This document shows positions 13,101-27,545 of a stretch of DNA of 64,000 bases, in pieces. Each line of letters starts with the position of its first letter. Positions within the stretch are counted from its first letter, which is position 1. The DNA is from Branchinecta lynchi. Taxonomy: Eukaryota; Arthropoda; Branchiopoda; Anostraca; Branchinectidae. The translations under genes were made by a program, and so were the position numbers. Where the stretch lies: NCBI GenBank assembly GCA_023053575.1, contig JAKZAP010000091.1:62001-126000 (forward strand), read 5' to 3'. The notes below the pieces were generated by a model that had not been told where the DNA came from, searched no databases, and worked only from the letters and a program-made list of their open reading frames with translations.

Positions 13101-16100
13101 AACAACCCTGCGGGAAAACCAGCCTTGTGGGAAAACCAACCTAGTGGGAAAACCAACCTTGTGGGAAAGCGAACCTTTTGGGAAAACCAACACAGTGGGA
13201 AAACAAACCTTGTTGGAAAACAAACCTTGTGGGGAAACAAACCTTGCGGGAAAACTAACCTTGTGGGAAAACAAACCCTGCGGGAAAACCAACCTTGGGG
13301 GAAAACAAAGCTTGTGGGAAAACAAACCTTGTGGGAAAACCAACCTAGTGGGAAAAACAACCTAGTGGGAAAACAAACCTTGTGAGAAAACAATCCTTGT
13401 GGGAAAACCAACCTTATAGGGAAAGCAACCCTGCGGGAAAACCAACCTTGTGGGAAAACCAACCTTGTGGGAAAGCGAACCTTTTGGGAAAACCAACACA
13501 GTGGGAAAACAAACCTTGTGGGAAAACAAACCTTGTAGGGAAACAAACCTTGCGGGAAAACTAACCTTGTGGGAAAACAAACCCTGCGGGAAAACCAACC
13601 TTGTTTGAAAACCAACCTTGTGGGGAAACAAACCTTTCGGGAAAACCAACCTTGTGGGAAAACAAACCTTGCGGGAAAACTAACCTTGTGGGAAAACAAA
13701 CCCTGCGGGAAAACCAACCTTGTGGGAAAACCAACCTTGTGGGGAAACAAACCTTTCGGGAAAACCAACCTTGTGGGAAAACAAACATTGTGTTAAATCA
13801 GACCTTGTGGGAAAACTAACCTTGCGGGAAAACCAACCTTGTGGGAAAACCAACCTTATGGGAAAACCAACCTTGCGGGAAAACCAACCTTGGGGGAAAA
13901 CAAACCTTGTGGGTAAACAAACCTTGTGGGAAAACAAACCTTGTGGGAAAACCAACCTAGTGGGCAAACAAACCTTGTGAGAAAACAAACCTTGTGGGAA
14001 AACCAACCTTATGGGGAAACAAACCCTGCGGGAAAACCAACCTTGTGGGAAAACCAACCTTGCGGGAAAGCGAACCTTTTGGGAAAACCAACACAGTGGG
14101 AAAACAAACCTTGTGAGAAAACAATCCTTGTGGGAAAACAAACCTTGTGGGGAAACAAACCTTGTGGGGAAACAAACCTTGTGGGAAAACTAACCTTGTG
14201 GGAAAACAAACCTTGCGGGAAAACTAACCTTGTGGGAAAACAAACCCTGCGGGAAAACAAACCTTGTGGGAAAACCAACCTTGTGGGGAAACAAACCTTT
14301 CTGGAAAACCAACCTTGTTGCAAAACAAACCTTGTGGGAAAACAAACCTTGTGGGAAAACAAACCTTGTGGGAAAACAAACCTTGTGAGAAAACAAACCT
14401 TGTGGGGAAACAAACCTAGTGGGAAAACAAACCTTGTGAGAAAACAAACCTTGTGGGAAAACCAACCTTGCGGGAAAGCGAACCTTGCGGGAAAGCAAAC
14501 CTCTTGGGAAAACCAACACAGTGGGAAAACAAACCTTGTGAGAAAACAAACCTTGTGGGGAAACAAACCTTGTGGGAAAACAAACCTTGCGGGAAAGCGA
14601 ACCTTTTGGGAAAACCAACACAGTGGGAAAACAAACCTTGTGGGAAAACCAACCTTGCGGGAAAACCAACCTTGGGGGAAAACAAACCTTGTGGGAAAAC
14701 AAACCTTGTGGGGAAAAAAACCTTGTGGGGAAACAAACCTTGTGGGAAAACTAACTTTGTGGGAAAACAAACCTTGTGGGAAAACCAACCTTGTGGGAAA
14801 GCGAACCTTTTGGGAAAACCAACACAGTGGGAAAACGAACCTTGTGGGAAAACAAACCTTGTGGGGAAACAAACCTTGCGGGAAAACTAACCTTGTGGGA
14901 AAACAAACCCTGCGGGAAAACCAACCTTGTGGGAAAACCAACCTTTTGGGGAAACAAACCTTTCGGGAAAACCAACCTTGTGGGAAAACAAACCTTGTGG
15001 GAAAACAAACCTTGTGGGGAAACAAACCTTAAGGGAAAACTAACCTTGTGGGAAAACAAACCCTGCGGGAAAACCAACCTTGTGGGAAAACCAACCTTGT
15101 GGGGAAACAAACCTTTCGGAAAAACCAACCTTGTGGGAAAACAAACCTTGTGGGAAAACAAACCTTGTGGGGAAACAAACCTTGTGGGAAAACCAACCTT
15201 GCGGAAAAGCGAACCTTTTGGGAAAGAGAACCTTTTGGGAAAACCAACACAGTGGGAAAACAAACCTTTTGGGTAAACCAACCTTGCGGGAAAACCAACC
15301 TTGGGGGAAAACAAAGCTTGTGGGAAAACAAACCTTTTCGGAAAACCAACCTAGTGGGAAAAACAACCTAGTGGGAAAACAAACCTTGTGAGAAAACAAA
15401 CCTTGTGGGAAAACCAACCTTATGGGGAAAGCAACCCTGCGGGAAAACCAACCTTGTGGGAAAACCAACCTTGTGGGAAAGCGAACCTTTTGGGAAAACC
15501 AACACAGTGGGAAAACAAACCTTGTGGGAAAACAAACCTTGTGGGGAAACAAACCTTGCGGGAAAACTAACCTTGTGGGAAAACAAACCCTGCGGGAAAA
15601 CCAACCTTGGGGGAAAACAAAGCTTGTGGGAAAACAAACCTTGTGGGAAAACCAACCTAGTGGGAAAACAAACCCTGCGGTAAAACCAACCTTGTGGGAA
15701 AACCAACCTTGTGGGGAAACAAACCTTTCGGGAAAACCAACCTTGTGGAAAAACAAACCTTGTGGGAAAACAAACCTTGTGGGGAAACAAACCTTGTGGG
15801 AAAACCAACCTTGCGGGAAAGCGAACCTTTTGGGAAAACCAACAAAGTGGGAAAACAAACCTTGTGGGAAAACCAACCTTGCGGGAAAACCAACCTTGGG
15901 GGAAAACAAAGCTTGTGGGAAAACAAACCTTGTGGGAATGCGAACCTTGCGGGAAAGCGAACCTTTTGGGAAAACCAACACAGTGGGAAAACAAACCTTG
16001 TGAGAAAACAATCCTTGTGGGAAAACAAACCTTGTGGGGAAACAAACCTTGTGGGGAAACAAACCTTGTGGGAAAACTAACCTTGTGGGAAAACAAACCT

Positions 16101-16725
16101 TGCGGGAAAACTAACCTTGTGGGAAAACAAACCCTGCGGGAAAACCAGCCTTGTGGGAAAACCAACCTTGTGGGGAAACAAACCTTTCGGGAAAACCAAC
16201 CTTGTGGGAAAACAAACCTTGTGAGAAAACAAACATTGTGGGGAAACAAACCTTGTGGGAAAACAAGCCTTCCGGGAAAGCGAACCTTTTGGGAAAACCA
16301 ACACAGTGGGAAAACAAACCTTGTGGGAAAACCAACCTTGCGGGAAAACCAACCTTGGGGGAAAACAAAGCTTGTGGGAAAACAAACCTTTTCGGAAAAC
16401 CAACCTAGTGGGAAAAACAACCTAGTGGGAAAACAAACCTTGTGAGAAAACAAACCTTGTGGGGAAACAAACCTTGCGGGAAAACTAACCTTGTGGGAAA
16501 ACAAACCCTGCGGGAAAACCAACCTTGGGGGAAAACAAAGCTTGTGGGAAAACAAACCTTGTGGGAAAGCGAACCTTGCGGGAAAGCGAACCTTTTGGGA
16601 AAACCAACACAGTGGGAAAACAAACCTTGTGAGAAAACAATCCTTGTGGGAAAACAAACCTTGTGGGGAAACAAACCTTGTGGGGAAACAAACCTTGTGG
16701 GAAAACTAACCTTGTGGGAAAACAA
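9454..16725 (+). repeat. Tandem duplication of a ~3.65-kb higher-order unit (block B)
   Basis: The stretch from about 9,454 to 13,075 is repeated at about 13,125-16,725. The offset is 3,671 bp at the left end and 3,654 bp from about 13,450 on, a one-monomer loss. Private variants shared by both copies include TTGTTGGAAAAC (9,537 and 13,208), TTGTTTGAAAAC (about 9,947 and 13,601) and the single TTAAATCAGACC monomer (about 10,131 and 13,785). The two copies are nearly identical. Confidence 0.85.
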
Positions 16726-19650
16726 ACATTGTGAGAAAACAAACATTGTGGGGAAACAAACCTTGTGGGAAAACCAGCCTTCCGGGAAAGCGAACCTTTT
16801 GGGAAAACCAACACAGTGGGAAAACAAACCTTGTGAGAAAACAATCCTTGTGGGAAAACAAACCTTGTGGGGAAACAAACCTTGTGGGAAAACCAACCTT
16901 GTGGGAAAACGAACCTTGTGGGAAAGCGAACCTTTTGGGAAAACAAACACAGTGGGAAAACAAACCTTGTGGGAAAACCAACCTTGCGGGAAAACCAACC
17001 TTGGGGGAAAACAAACCTTGTGGGAAAACAAACCTTGTGGGGAAACAAACCTAGTGGGAAAACAAACCTTGTGAGAAAACAATCCTTGTGGGAAAACAAA
17101 CCTTGTGGGGAAACAAACCTTGCGGGAAAACTAACCTTGTGGGAAAACAAACCCTGCGGTAAAACCAACCTTGTGGGAAAACCAACCTTGTGGGGAAACA
17201 AACCTTTCGGGAAAACCAACCTTGTGGGAAAACAAACCTTGTGGGAAAACAAACCTTGTGGGGAAACAAACCTTGTGGGAAAACCAACCTTGCGGGAAAG
17301 CGAACCTTTTGGGAAAACCAACAAAGTGGAAAAACAAACCTTGTGGGAAAACCAACCTTGCGGGAAAACCAACCTTGGGGGAAAACAAAGCTTGTGGGAA
17401 AACAAACCTTGTGGGAAGACCAACCTAGTGGGAAACACAACCTAGTGGGAAAACAAACCTTATGGGGAAAGCAACCCTGCGGGAAAACCAACCTTGTGGG
17501 AAAACCAACCTTGTGGGAAAGCGAACCTTTTGGGAAAACCAACACAGTGGGAAAACAAACCTTGTGGGAAAACCAACCTTGCGGGAAAACCAACCTTGGG
17601 GGAAAACAAACCTTGTGGGAAAACAAACCTTGTGGGGAAACAAACCTTGTGGGGAAACAAACCTTGTGGGAAAACTAACCTTGTGGGAAAAGAAACCTTG
17701 TGGGAAAACCAACCTTGTGGGAAAGCGAACCTTTTGGGAAAACCAACACAGTGGGAAAACAAACCTTGTGGGAAAACAAACCTTGTGGGGAAACAAACCT
17801 TGCGGGAAAACTAACCTTGTGGGAAAACAAACCCTGCGGGAAAACCAACCTTGTGGGAAAACCAACCTTGTGGGGAAACAAACCCTTCGGAAAAACCAAC
17901 CTTGTGGGAAAACAAACCTTGTGGGAAAACAAACCTTGTGGGGAAACAAACCTTAAGGGAAAACTAACCTTGTGGGAAAACAAACCCTGCGGGAAAACCA
18001 ACCTTGTGGGAAAACCAACCTTGTGGGGAAACAAACCTTTCGGAAAAACCAACCTTGTGGGAAAACAAACCTTGTGGGAAAACAAACCTTGTGGTGAAAC
18101 AAACCTTGTGGGAAAACCAACCTTACGGGAAAGCGAACCTTTTGGGAAAGAGAACCTTTTGGGAAAACCAACACAGTGGGAAAACAAACCTTTTGGGTAA
18201 ACCAACCTTGCGGGAAAACCAACCTTGGGGGAAAACAAAGCTTGTGGGAAAACAAACCTTTTCGGAAAACCAACCTAGTGGGAAAAACAACCTAGTGGGA
18301 AAACAAACCTTGTGAGAAAACAAACCTTGTGGGAAAACCAACCTTATGGGGAAAGCAACCCTGCGGGAAAACCAACCTTGTGGGAAAGCGAACCTTTTGG
18401 GAAAACCAACACAGTGGGAAAACAAACCTTGTGGGAAAACAAACCTTGTGGGGAAACAAACCTTGCGGGAAAACTAACCTTGTGTTAAAACAAACCCTGC
18501 GGGAAAACCAACCTTGGGGGAAAACAAAGCTTGTGGGAAAACAAACCTTGTGGGAAAACCAACCTAGTGGGAAAAACAACCTAGTGGGAAAACAAACCTT
18601 GTGAGAAAACAAACCTTGTGGGAAAACCAACCTTATAGGGAAAGCAACCCTGCGGGAAAACCAACCTTGTGGGAAAACCAACCTTGTGGGAAAACCAAAC
18701 TTGTGGGAAAGCGAACCTTTTGGGAAAACCAACACAGTGGGAAAACAAACCTTGTGGGAAAACAAACCTTGTGGGGAAACAAACCTTGCGGGAAAACTAA
18801 CCTTGTGGAAAGCGGAAAGCGAACCTTTTGGGAAAACCAACACAGTGGGAAAACAAACCTTGTGGGAAAACAAACCTTGTGGGGAAACAAACCTTGCGGG
18901 AAAACTAACCTTGTGGGAAAACAAACCCTGCGGGAAAACCAACCTTGGGGGAAAACAAAGCTTGTGGGAAAACAAACCTTGTGGGAAAACCAACCTAGTG
19001 GGAAAAACAACCTAGTGGGAAAACAAACCTTGTGAGAAAACAAATCTTGTGGGAAAACCAACCTTATAGGGAAAGCAACCCTGCGGGAAAACCAACCTTG
19101 TGGGAAAACCAACCTTGTGGGAAAACCAACCTTGTGGGAAAGCGAACATTTTGGGAAAACCAACACAGTGGGAAAACAAACCTTGTGGGAAAACAAACCT
19201 TGTGGGGAAACAAACCTTGCGGGAAAACTAACCTTGTGGGAAAACAAACCCTGCGGGAAAACCAACCTTGTGGGAAAACCAACCTTGTGGGGAAACAAAC
19301 CTTTCGGGAAAACCAACCTTGTGGGAAAACAAACATTGTGTTAAATCAGACCTTGTGGGAAAACTAACCTTGCGGGAAAACCAACCTTGTGGGAAAACCA
19401 ACCTTATGGGAAAACCAACCTTGCGGGAAAACCAACCTTGGGGGAAAACAAACCTTGTGGGTAAACAAACCTTGTGGGAAAACAAACCTTGTGGGAAAAC
19501 CAACCTAGTGGGAAAACAAACCTTGTGAGAAAACAAACCTTGTGGGAAAACCAACCTTATGGGGAAACAAACCCTGCGGGAAAACCAACCTTGTGGGAAA
19601 ACCAACCTTGCGGGAAAGCGAACCTTTTGGGAAAACCAACACAGTGAGAA
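16722..19650 (+). repeat. Higher-order block C, copy 2
   Basis: This is the second copy of the 4,230-7,585 block, shorter by 26 monomers around 17,690. It follows immediately after the second copy of block B, so the left half of the window reads roughly A-C-(A)-B-B-C. Its right end leads into the local 833/935-bp tandem series. Confidence 0.78.
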
Positions 19651-22600
19651 AACAAACCTTGTGAGAAAACAATCCTTGTGGGAAAACAAACCTTGTGGGG
19701 AAACAAACCTTGTGGGGAAACAAACCTTGTGGGAAAACTAACCTTGTGGGAAAACAAACCTTGCGGGAAAACAAACCTTGTGGGAAAACCAACCTTGTGG
19801 GGAAACAAACCTTTCTGGAAAACCAACCTTGTTGCAAAACAAACCTTGTGGGAGAACAAACCTTGTGGGAAAACAAACCTTGTGGGAAAACAAACCTTGT
19901 GAGAAAACAAACCTTGTGGGGAAACAAACCTAGTGGGAAAACAAACCTTGTGAGAAAACCAACCTTGTGGGAAAGCGAACATTTTGGGAAAACCAACACA
20001 GTGGGAAAACAAACCTTGTGGGAAAACAAACCTTGTGGGGAAACAAACCTTGCAGGAAAACTAACCTTGTGGGAAAACAAACCCTGCGGGAAAACCAACC
20101 TTGTGGGTAAACCAACCTTGTGGGGAAACAAACCTTTCGGGAAAACCAACCTTGTGGGAAAACAAACATTGTGTTAAATCAGACCTTGTGGGAAAACTAA
20201 CCTTGCGGGAAAACCAACCTTGTGGGAAAACCAACCTTATGGGAAAACCAACCTTGCGGGAAAACCAACCTTGGGGGAAAACAAACCTTGTGGGTAAACA
20301 AACCTTGTGGGAAAACAAACCTTGTGGGAAAACCAACCTAGTGGGAAAACAAACCTTGTGAGAAAACAAACCTTGTGGGAAAACCAACCTTATGGGGAAA
20401 CAAACCCTGCGGGAAAACCAACCTTGTGGGAAAACCAACCTTGCGGGAAAGCGAACCTTTTGGGAAAACCAACACAGTGAGAAAACAAACCTTGTGAGAA
20501 AACAATCCTTGTGGGAAAACAAACCTTGTGGGGAAACAAACTTTGTGGGGAAACAAACCTTGTGGGAAAACTAACCTTGTGGGAAAACAAACCTTGCGGG
20601 AAAACTAACCTTGTGGGAAAACAAACCGTGCGGGAAAACAAACCTTGTGGGAAAACCAACCTTGTGGGGAAACAAACCTTTCTGGAAAACCAACCTTGTT
20701 GCAAAACAAACCTTGTGGGAAAACAAACCTTGTGGGAAAACAAACCTTGTGGGAAAACAAACCTTGTGAGAAAACAAACCTTGTGGGGAAACAAACCTAG
20801 TGGGAAAACAAACCTTGTGAGAAAACAAACCTTGTGAGAAAACAAACCTTGTGGGGAAACAAACCTAGTGGGAAAACAAACCTTGTGAGAAAACCAACCT
20901 TGTGGGAAAGCGAACATTTTGGGAAAACCAACACAGTGGGAAAACAAACCTTGTGGGAAAACAAACCTTGTGGGGAAACAAACCTTGCAGGAAAACTAAC
21001 CTTGTGGGAAAACAAACCCTGCGGGAAAACCAACCTTGTGGGAAAACCAACCTTGTGGGGAAACAAACCTTTCGGGAAAACCAACCTTGTGGGAAAACAA
21101 ACATTGTGTTAAATCAGACCTTGTGGGAAAACTAACCTTGCGGGAAAACCAACCTTGTGGGAAAACCAACCTTATGGGAAAACCAACCTTGCGGGAAAAC
21201 CAACCTTGGGGGAAAACAAACCTTGTGGGTAAACAAACCTTGTGGGAAAACAAACCTTGTGGGAAAACCAACCTAGTGGGAAAACAAACCTTGTGAGAAA
21301 ACAAACCTTGTGGGAAAACCAACCTTATGGGGAAACAAACCCTGCGGGAAAACCAACCTTGTGGGAAAACCAACCTTGCGGGAAAGCGAACCTTTTGGGA
21401 AAACCAACACAGTGAGAAAACAAACCTTGTGAGAAAACAATCCTTGTGGGAAAACAAACCTTGTGGGGAAACAAACCTTGTGGGGAAACAAACCTTGTGG
21501 GAAAACTAACCTTGTGGGAAAACAAACCTTGCGGGAAAACTAACCTTGTGGGAAAACAAACCGTGCGGGAAAACAAACCTTGTGGGAAAACCAACCTTGT
21601 GGGGAAACAAACCTTTCTGGAAAACCAACCTTGTTGCAAAACAAACCTTGTGGGAAAACAAACCTTGTGGGAAAACAAACCTTGTGGGAAAACAAACCTT
21701 GTGAGAAAACAAACCTTGTGGGGAAACAAACCTAGTGGGAAAACAAACCTTGTGAGAAAACAAACCTTGTGGGAAAACCAACCTTGCGGGAAAGCGAACC
21801 TTGCGGGAAAGCGAACCTCTTGGGAAAACCAACACAGTGGGAAAACAAACCTTGTGAGAAAACAAACCTTGTGGGGAAACAAACCTTGTGGGAAAACCAA
21901 CCTTGCGGGAAAGCGAACCTTTTGGGAAAACCAACAAAGTGGGAAAACAAACCTTGTGGGAAAACCAACCTTGCGGGAAAACCAACCTTGGGGGAAAACA
22001 AAGCTTGTGGGAAAACAAACCTTGTGGGAAGACCAACCTAGTGGGAAACACAACCTAGTGGGAAAACAAACCTTATGGGGAAAGCAACCCTGCGGGAAAA
22101 CCAACCTTGTGGGAAAACCAACCTAGTGGGAAAAACAACCTAGTGGGAAAACAAACCTTGTGAGAAAACAAACCTTGTGGGAAAACCAACCTTATGGGGA
22201 AAACAACCCTGCGGGAAAACCAACCTTGTGGGAAAGCGAACCTTTTGGGAAAACCAACACAGTGGGAAAACAAACCTTGTGGGAAAACAAACCTTGTGGG
22301 GAAACAAACCTTGCGGGAAAACTAACCTTGTGTTAAAACAAACCCTGCGGGAAAACCAACCTTGGGGGAAAACAAAGCTTGTGGGAAAACAAACCTTGTG
22401 GGAAAACCAACCTAGTGGGAAAAACAACCTAGTGGGAAAACAAACCTTGTGAGAAAACAAACCTTGTGGGAAAACCAACCTTATAGGGAAAGCAACCCTG
22501 CGGGAAAACCAACCTTGTGGGAAAACCAACCTTGTGGGAAAACCAACCTTGTGGGAAAGCGAACCTTTTTGGAAAACCAACACAGTGGGAAAACAAACCT

Positions 22601-25000
22601 TGTGGGAAAACAAACCTTGTGGGGAAACAAACCTTGCGGGAAAACTAACCTTGTGGAAAGCGGAAAGCGAACCTTTTGGGAAAACCAACACAGTGGGAAA
22701 ACAAACCTTGTGGGAAAACAAACCTTGTGGGAAAACAAACCTTGTGGGGAAACAAACCTTGCGGGAAAACTAACCTTGTGGGAAAACAAACCCTGCGGGA
22801 AAACCAACCTTGGGGGAAAACAAAGCTTGTGGGAAAACAAACCTTGTGGGAAAACCAACCTAGTGGGAAAAACAACCTAGTGGGAAAACAAACCTTGTGA
22901 GAAAACAAACCTTGTGGGAAAACCAACCTTATAGGGAAAGCAACCCTGCGGGAAAACCAACCTTGTGGGAAAACCAACCTTGTGGGAAAACCAACCTTGT
23001 GGGAAAGCGAACATTTTGGGAAAACCAACACAGTGGGAAAACAAACCTTGTGGGAAAACAAACCTTGTGGGGAAACAAACCTTGCGGGAAAACTAACCTT
23101 GTGGGAAAACAAACCCTGCGGGAAAACCAACCTTGTGGGAAAACCAACCTTGTGGGGAAACAAACCTTTCGGGAAAACCAACCTTGTGGGAAAACAAACA
23201 TTGTGTTAAATCAGACCTTGTGGGAAAACTAACCTTGCGGGAAAACCAACCTTGTGGGAAAACCAACCTTATGGGAAAACCAACCTTGCGGGAAAACCAA
23301 CCTTGGGGGAAAACAAACCTTGTGGGTAAACAAACCTTGTGGGAAAACAAACCTTGTGGGAAAACCAACCTAGTGGGAAAACAAACCTTGTGAGAAAACA
23401 AACCTTGTGGGAAAACCAACCTTATGGGGAAACAAACCCTGCGGGAAAACCAACCTTGTGGGAAAACCAACCTTGCGGGAAAGCGAACCTTTTGGGAAAA
23501 CCAACACAGTGAGAAAACAAACCTTGTGAGAAAACAATCCTTGTGGGAAAACAAACCTTGTGGGGAAACAAACCTTGTGGGGAAACAAACCTTGTGGGAA
23601 AACTAACCTTGTGGGAAAACAAACCTTGCGGGAAAACAAACCTTGTGGGAAAACCAACCTTGTGGGGAAACAAACCTTTCTGGAAAACCAACCTTGTTGC
23701 AAAACAAACCTTGTGGGAGAACAAACCTTGTGGGAAAACAAACCTTGTGGGAAAACAAACCTTGTGAGAAAACAAACCTTGTGGGGAAACAAACCTAGTG
23801 GGAAAACAAACCTTGTGAGAAAACCAACCTTGTGGGAAAGCGAACATTTTGGGAAAACCAACACAGTGGGAAAACAAACCTTGTGGGAAAACAAACCTTG
23901 TGGGGAAACAAACCTTGCGGGAAAACTAACCTTGTGGGAAAACAAACCCTGCGGGAAAACCAACCTTGTGGGAAAACCAACCTTGTGGGGAAACAAACCT
24001 TTCGGGAAAACCAACCTTGTGGGAAAACAAACATTGTGTTAAATCAGACCTTGTGGGAAAACTAACCTTGCGGGAAAACCAACCTTGTGGGAAAACCAAC
24101 CTTATGGGAAAACCAACCTTGCGGGAAAACCAACCTTGGGGGAAAACAAACCTTGTGGGTAAACAAACCTTGTGGGAAAACAAACCTTGTGGGAAAACCA
24201 ACCTAGTGGGAAAACAAACCTTGTGAGAAAACAAACCTTGTGGGAAAACCAACCTTATGGGGAAACAAACCCTGCGGGAAAACCAACCTTGTGGGAAAAC
24301 CAACCTTGCGGGAAAGCGAACCTTTTGGGAAAACCAACACAGTGAGAAAACAAACCTTGTGAGAAAACAATCCTTGTGGGAAAACAAACCTTGTGGGGAA
24401 ACAAACCTTGTGGGGAAACAAACCTTGTGGGAAAACTAACCTTGTGGGAAAACAAACCTTGCGGGAAAACTAACCTTGTGGGAAAACAAACCGTGCGGGA
24501 AAACAAACCTTGTGGGAAAACCAACCTTGTGGGGAAACAAACCTTTCTGGAAAACCAACCTTGTTGCAAAACAAACCTTGTGGGAAAACAAACCTTGTGG
24601 GAAAACAAACCTTGTGGGAAAACAAACCTTGTGAGAAAACAAACCTTGTGGGGAAACAAACCTAGTGGGAAAACAAACCTTGTGAGAAAACAAACCTTGT
24701 GGGAAAACCAACCTTGCGGGAAAGCGAACCTTGCGGGAAAGCGAACCTCTTGGGAAAACCAACACAGTGGGAAAACAAACCTTGTGAGAAAACAAACCTT
24801 GTGGGGAAACAAACCTTGTGGGAAAACCAACCTTGCGGGAAAGCGAACCTTTTGGGAAAACCAACAAAGTGGAAAACAAACCTTGTGGGAAAACCAACCT
24901 TGCGGGAAAACCAACCTTGGGGGAAAACAAAGCTTGTGGGAAAACAAACCTTGTGGGAAGACCAACCTAGTGGGAAACACAACCTAGTGGGAAAACAAAC
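18290..25000 (+). repeat. Tandem duplication of a ~3.85-kb unit (block D)
   Basis: The stretch from 18,292 to about 22,080 is repeated at about 22,140-25,000. The offset is 3,848 bp, then 3,865 bp, then 2,930 bp, the last because the second copy lacks one internal 935-bp (55-monomer) unit. Both copies carry the GTGTTAAAACAAACC monomer (18,484 and 22,332) and the GAAAGCG partial duplication (about 18,806 and 22,654). Confidence 0.82.
19250..21900 (+). repeat. Local tandem series with 833-bp and 935-bp spacing
   Basis: Three related units follow each other: equivalent points lie near 19,268, 20,101 and 21,036. The spacings are 833 bp (49 monomers) and 935 bp (55 monomers), differing by exactly six monomers. 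Each unit has one TTAAATCAGACC monomer, one run of CCAACACAGTGAG and one TTTCTGGAAAACC monomer. The same 833-bp spacing recurs in the second block D copy (23,133 and 23,966). Confidence 0.85.
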
Positions 25001-25929
25001 CTTATGGGGAAAGCAACCCTGCGGGAAAACCAACCTTGTGGGAAAACCAACCTTGTGGGAAAGCGAACCTTTTGGGAAAACCAACACAGTGGGAAAACAA
25101 ACCTTGTAGGAAAACCAACCTTGCGGGAAAACCAACCTTGGGGGAAAACAAACCTTGTGGGAAAACAAACCTTGAGGGAAAACCAACCTTGTGGGAAAGC
25201 GAACCTTTTGGGAAAACCAACACAGTGGGAAAACAAACCTTGTGGGAAAACAAACCTTGTGGGGAAACAAACCTTGCGGGAAAACTAACCTTGTGGGAAA
25301 ACAAACCCTGCGGGAAAACCAACCTTGTGGGAAAACCAACCTTGTGGGGAAACAAACCTTTCGGGAAAACCAACCTTGTGGGAAAACAAACCTTTTGGGA
25401 AAACCAACCTTGTGGGGAAACAAACCTTTCCGAAAAACCAACCTTGTGGGAAAACAAACCTTGTGGGAAAACAAACCTTGTGGGGAAACAAACCTTGTGG
25501 GAAAACCAACCTTGCGGGAAAGCGAACCTTTTGGGAAAGAGAACCTTTTGGGAAAACCAACACAGTGGAAAAACAAACCTTTTGGGTAAACCAACCTTGC
25601 GGGAAAACCAACCTTGGGGGAAAACAAAGCTTGTGGGAAAACAAACCTTTTCGGAAAACCAACCTAGTGGGAAAAACAACCTAGTGGGAAAACCAACCTT
25701 GTGAGAAAACAAACCTTGTGGGAAAACCAACCTTATGGGGGAAAGCAACCCTGCGGAAAAACCAACCTTGTGGGAAAACCAACCTTGTGGGAAAGCGAAC
25801 CTTTTGGGAAAACCAACACAGTGGGAAAACAAACCTTGTGGGAAAACAAACCTTGTGGGGAAACAAACCTTGCGGGAAAACTAACCTTGTGGGAAAACAA
25901 ACCTTGTGGGGAAACAAACCTTAAGGGAA

Positions 25930-27545
25930 AACTAACCTTGTGGGAAAACAAACCCTGCGGGAAAACCAACCTTGTGGGAAAACCAACCTTGTGGGGAAAC
26001 AAAGCTTGTGGGAAAACAAACCTTGTGGGAAAACCAACCTAGTGGGAAAAACAACCTAGTGGGAAAACAAACCTTGTGAGAAAACAAACCTTGTGGGAAA
26101 ACCAACCTTATAGGGAAAGCAACCTTGCGGGAAAACCAACCTTGTGGGAAAACCAACCTTGTGGGAAAACCAACCTTGTGGGAAAGCGAACCTTTTGGGA
26201 AAACCAACACAGTGGGAAAACAAACCTTGTGGGAAAACCAACCTTGCGGGAAAACCAACCTTGGGGGAAAACAAACCTTGTGGGAAAACAAACCTTGTGG
26301 GGAAACAAACCTTGTGGGGAAACAAACCTTGTGGGAAAACTAACCTTGTGGGAAAACAAACCTTGTGGGAAAACCAACCTTGTGGGAAAGCGAACCTTTT
26401 GGGAAAACCAACACAGTGGGAAAACAAACCTTGTGGGAAAACAATCCTTGTGGGGAAACAAACCTTGCAGGAAAACTAACCTTGTGGGAAAACAAACCCT
26501 CCGGGAAAACCAACCTTGGGGGAAAAAAAGCTTGTGGGGAAACAAACCTTTCGGGAAAACCAACCTTGTGGGAAAACAAACATTGTGTTAAATTAGACCT
26601 TGTGGGAAAACTAACCTTGCGGGAAAACCAACCTTGTGGGAAAACCAACCTTATGGGAAAACCAACCTTGCGGGAAAACCAACCTTGGGGGAAAACAAAC
26701 CTTGTGGGTAAACAAACCTTGTGGGAAAACAAACCTTGTGGGAAAACCAACCTAGTGGGAAAACAAACCTTGTGAGAAAACAAACCTTGTGGGAAAACCA
26801 ACCTTATGGGGAAACAAACACTGCGGCAAAACCAACCTTGTGGGAAAACCAACCTTGCGGGAAAGCGAACCTTTTGGGAAAACCAACACAGTGGGAAAAC
26901 AAACCTTGTGAGAAAACAATCCTTATGGGAAAACAAACCTTGTTGGGAAACAAACCTTGTGGGGAAACAAACCTTGTGGGAAAACTAACCTTGTGGGAAA
27001 ACAAACCTTGTGGGAAAACTAACCTTGTGGGAAAACAAACCCTGCGGGAAAACAAACCTTGTGGGAAAACCAACCTTGTGGGGAAACAAACCTTTCTGGA
27101 AAACCAACCTTGTTGCAAAACAAACCTTGTGGGAAAACAAACCTTGTGGGAAAACAAACCTTGTGGGAAAACAAACCTTGTGAGAAAACAAACCTTGTGG
27201 GGAAACAAACCTAGTGGGAAAACAAACCTTGTGAGAAAACAAACCTTGTGGGAAAACCAACCTTGCGGGAAAGCGAACCTTGCGGGAAAGCGAACCTCTT
27301 GGGAAAACCAACACAGTGGGAAAACAAACCTTGTGAGAAAACAAACCTTGTGGGGAAACAAACCTTGTGGGAAAACCAACCTTGCGGGAAAGCGAACCTT
27401 TTGGGAAAACCAACAAAGTGGGAAAACAAACCTTGTGGGAAAACCAACCTTGCGGGAAAACCAACCTTGGGGGAAAACAAAGCTTGTGGGAAAACAGACC
27501 TTGTGGGAAGACCAAACCTAGTGGGAAACACAACCTAGTGGGAAA
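25930..27545 (+). repeat. Higher-order block E, copy 1
   Basis: This recurs at 28,820-30,435 with an offset of 2,890 bp (exactly 170 monomers), changing to 2,891 bp after a one-base difference. Shared private variants include ACACTGCGGC (about 26,818 and 29,709) and CTTGTTGGGAAAC (about 26,939 and 29,830). Confidence 0.83.
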
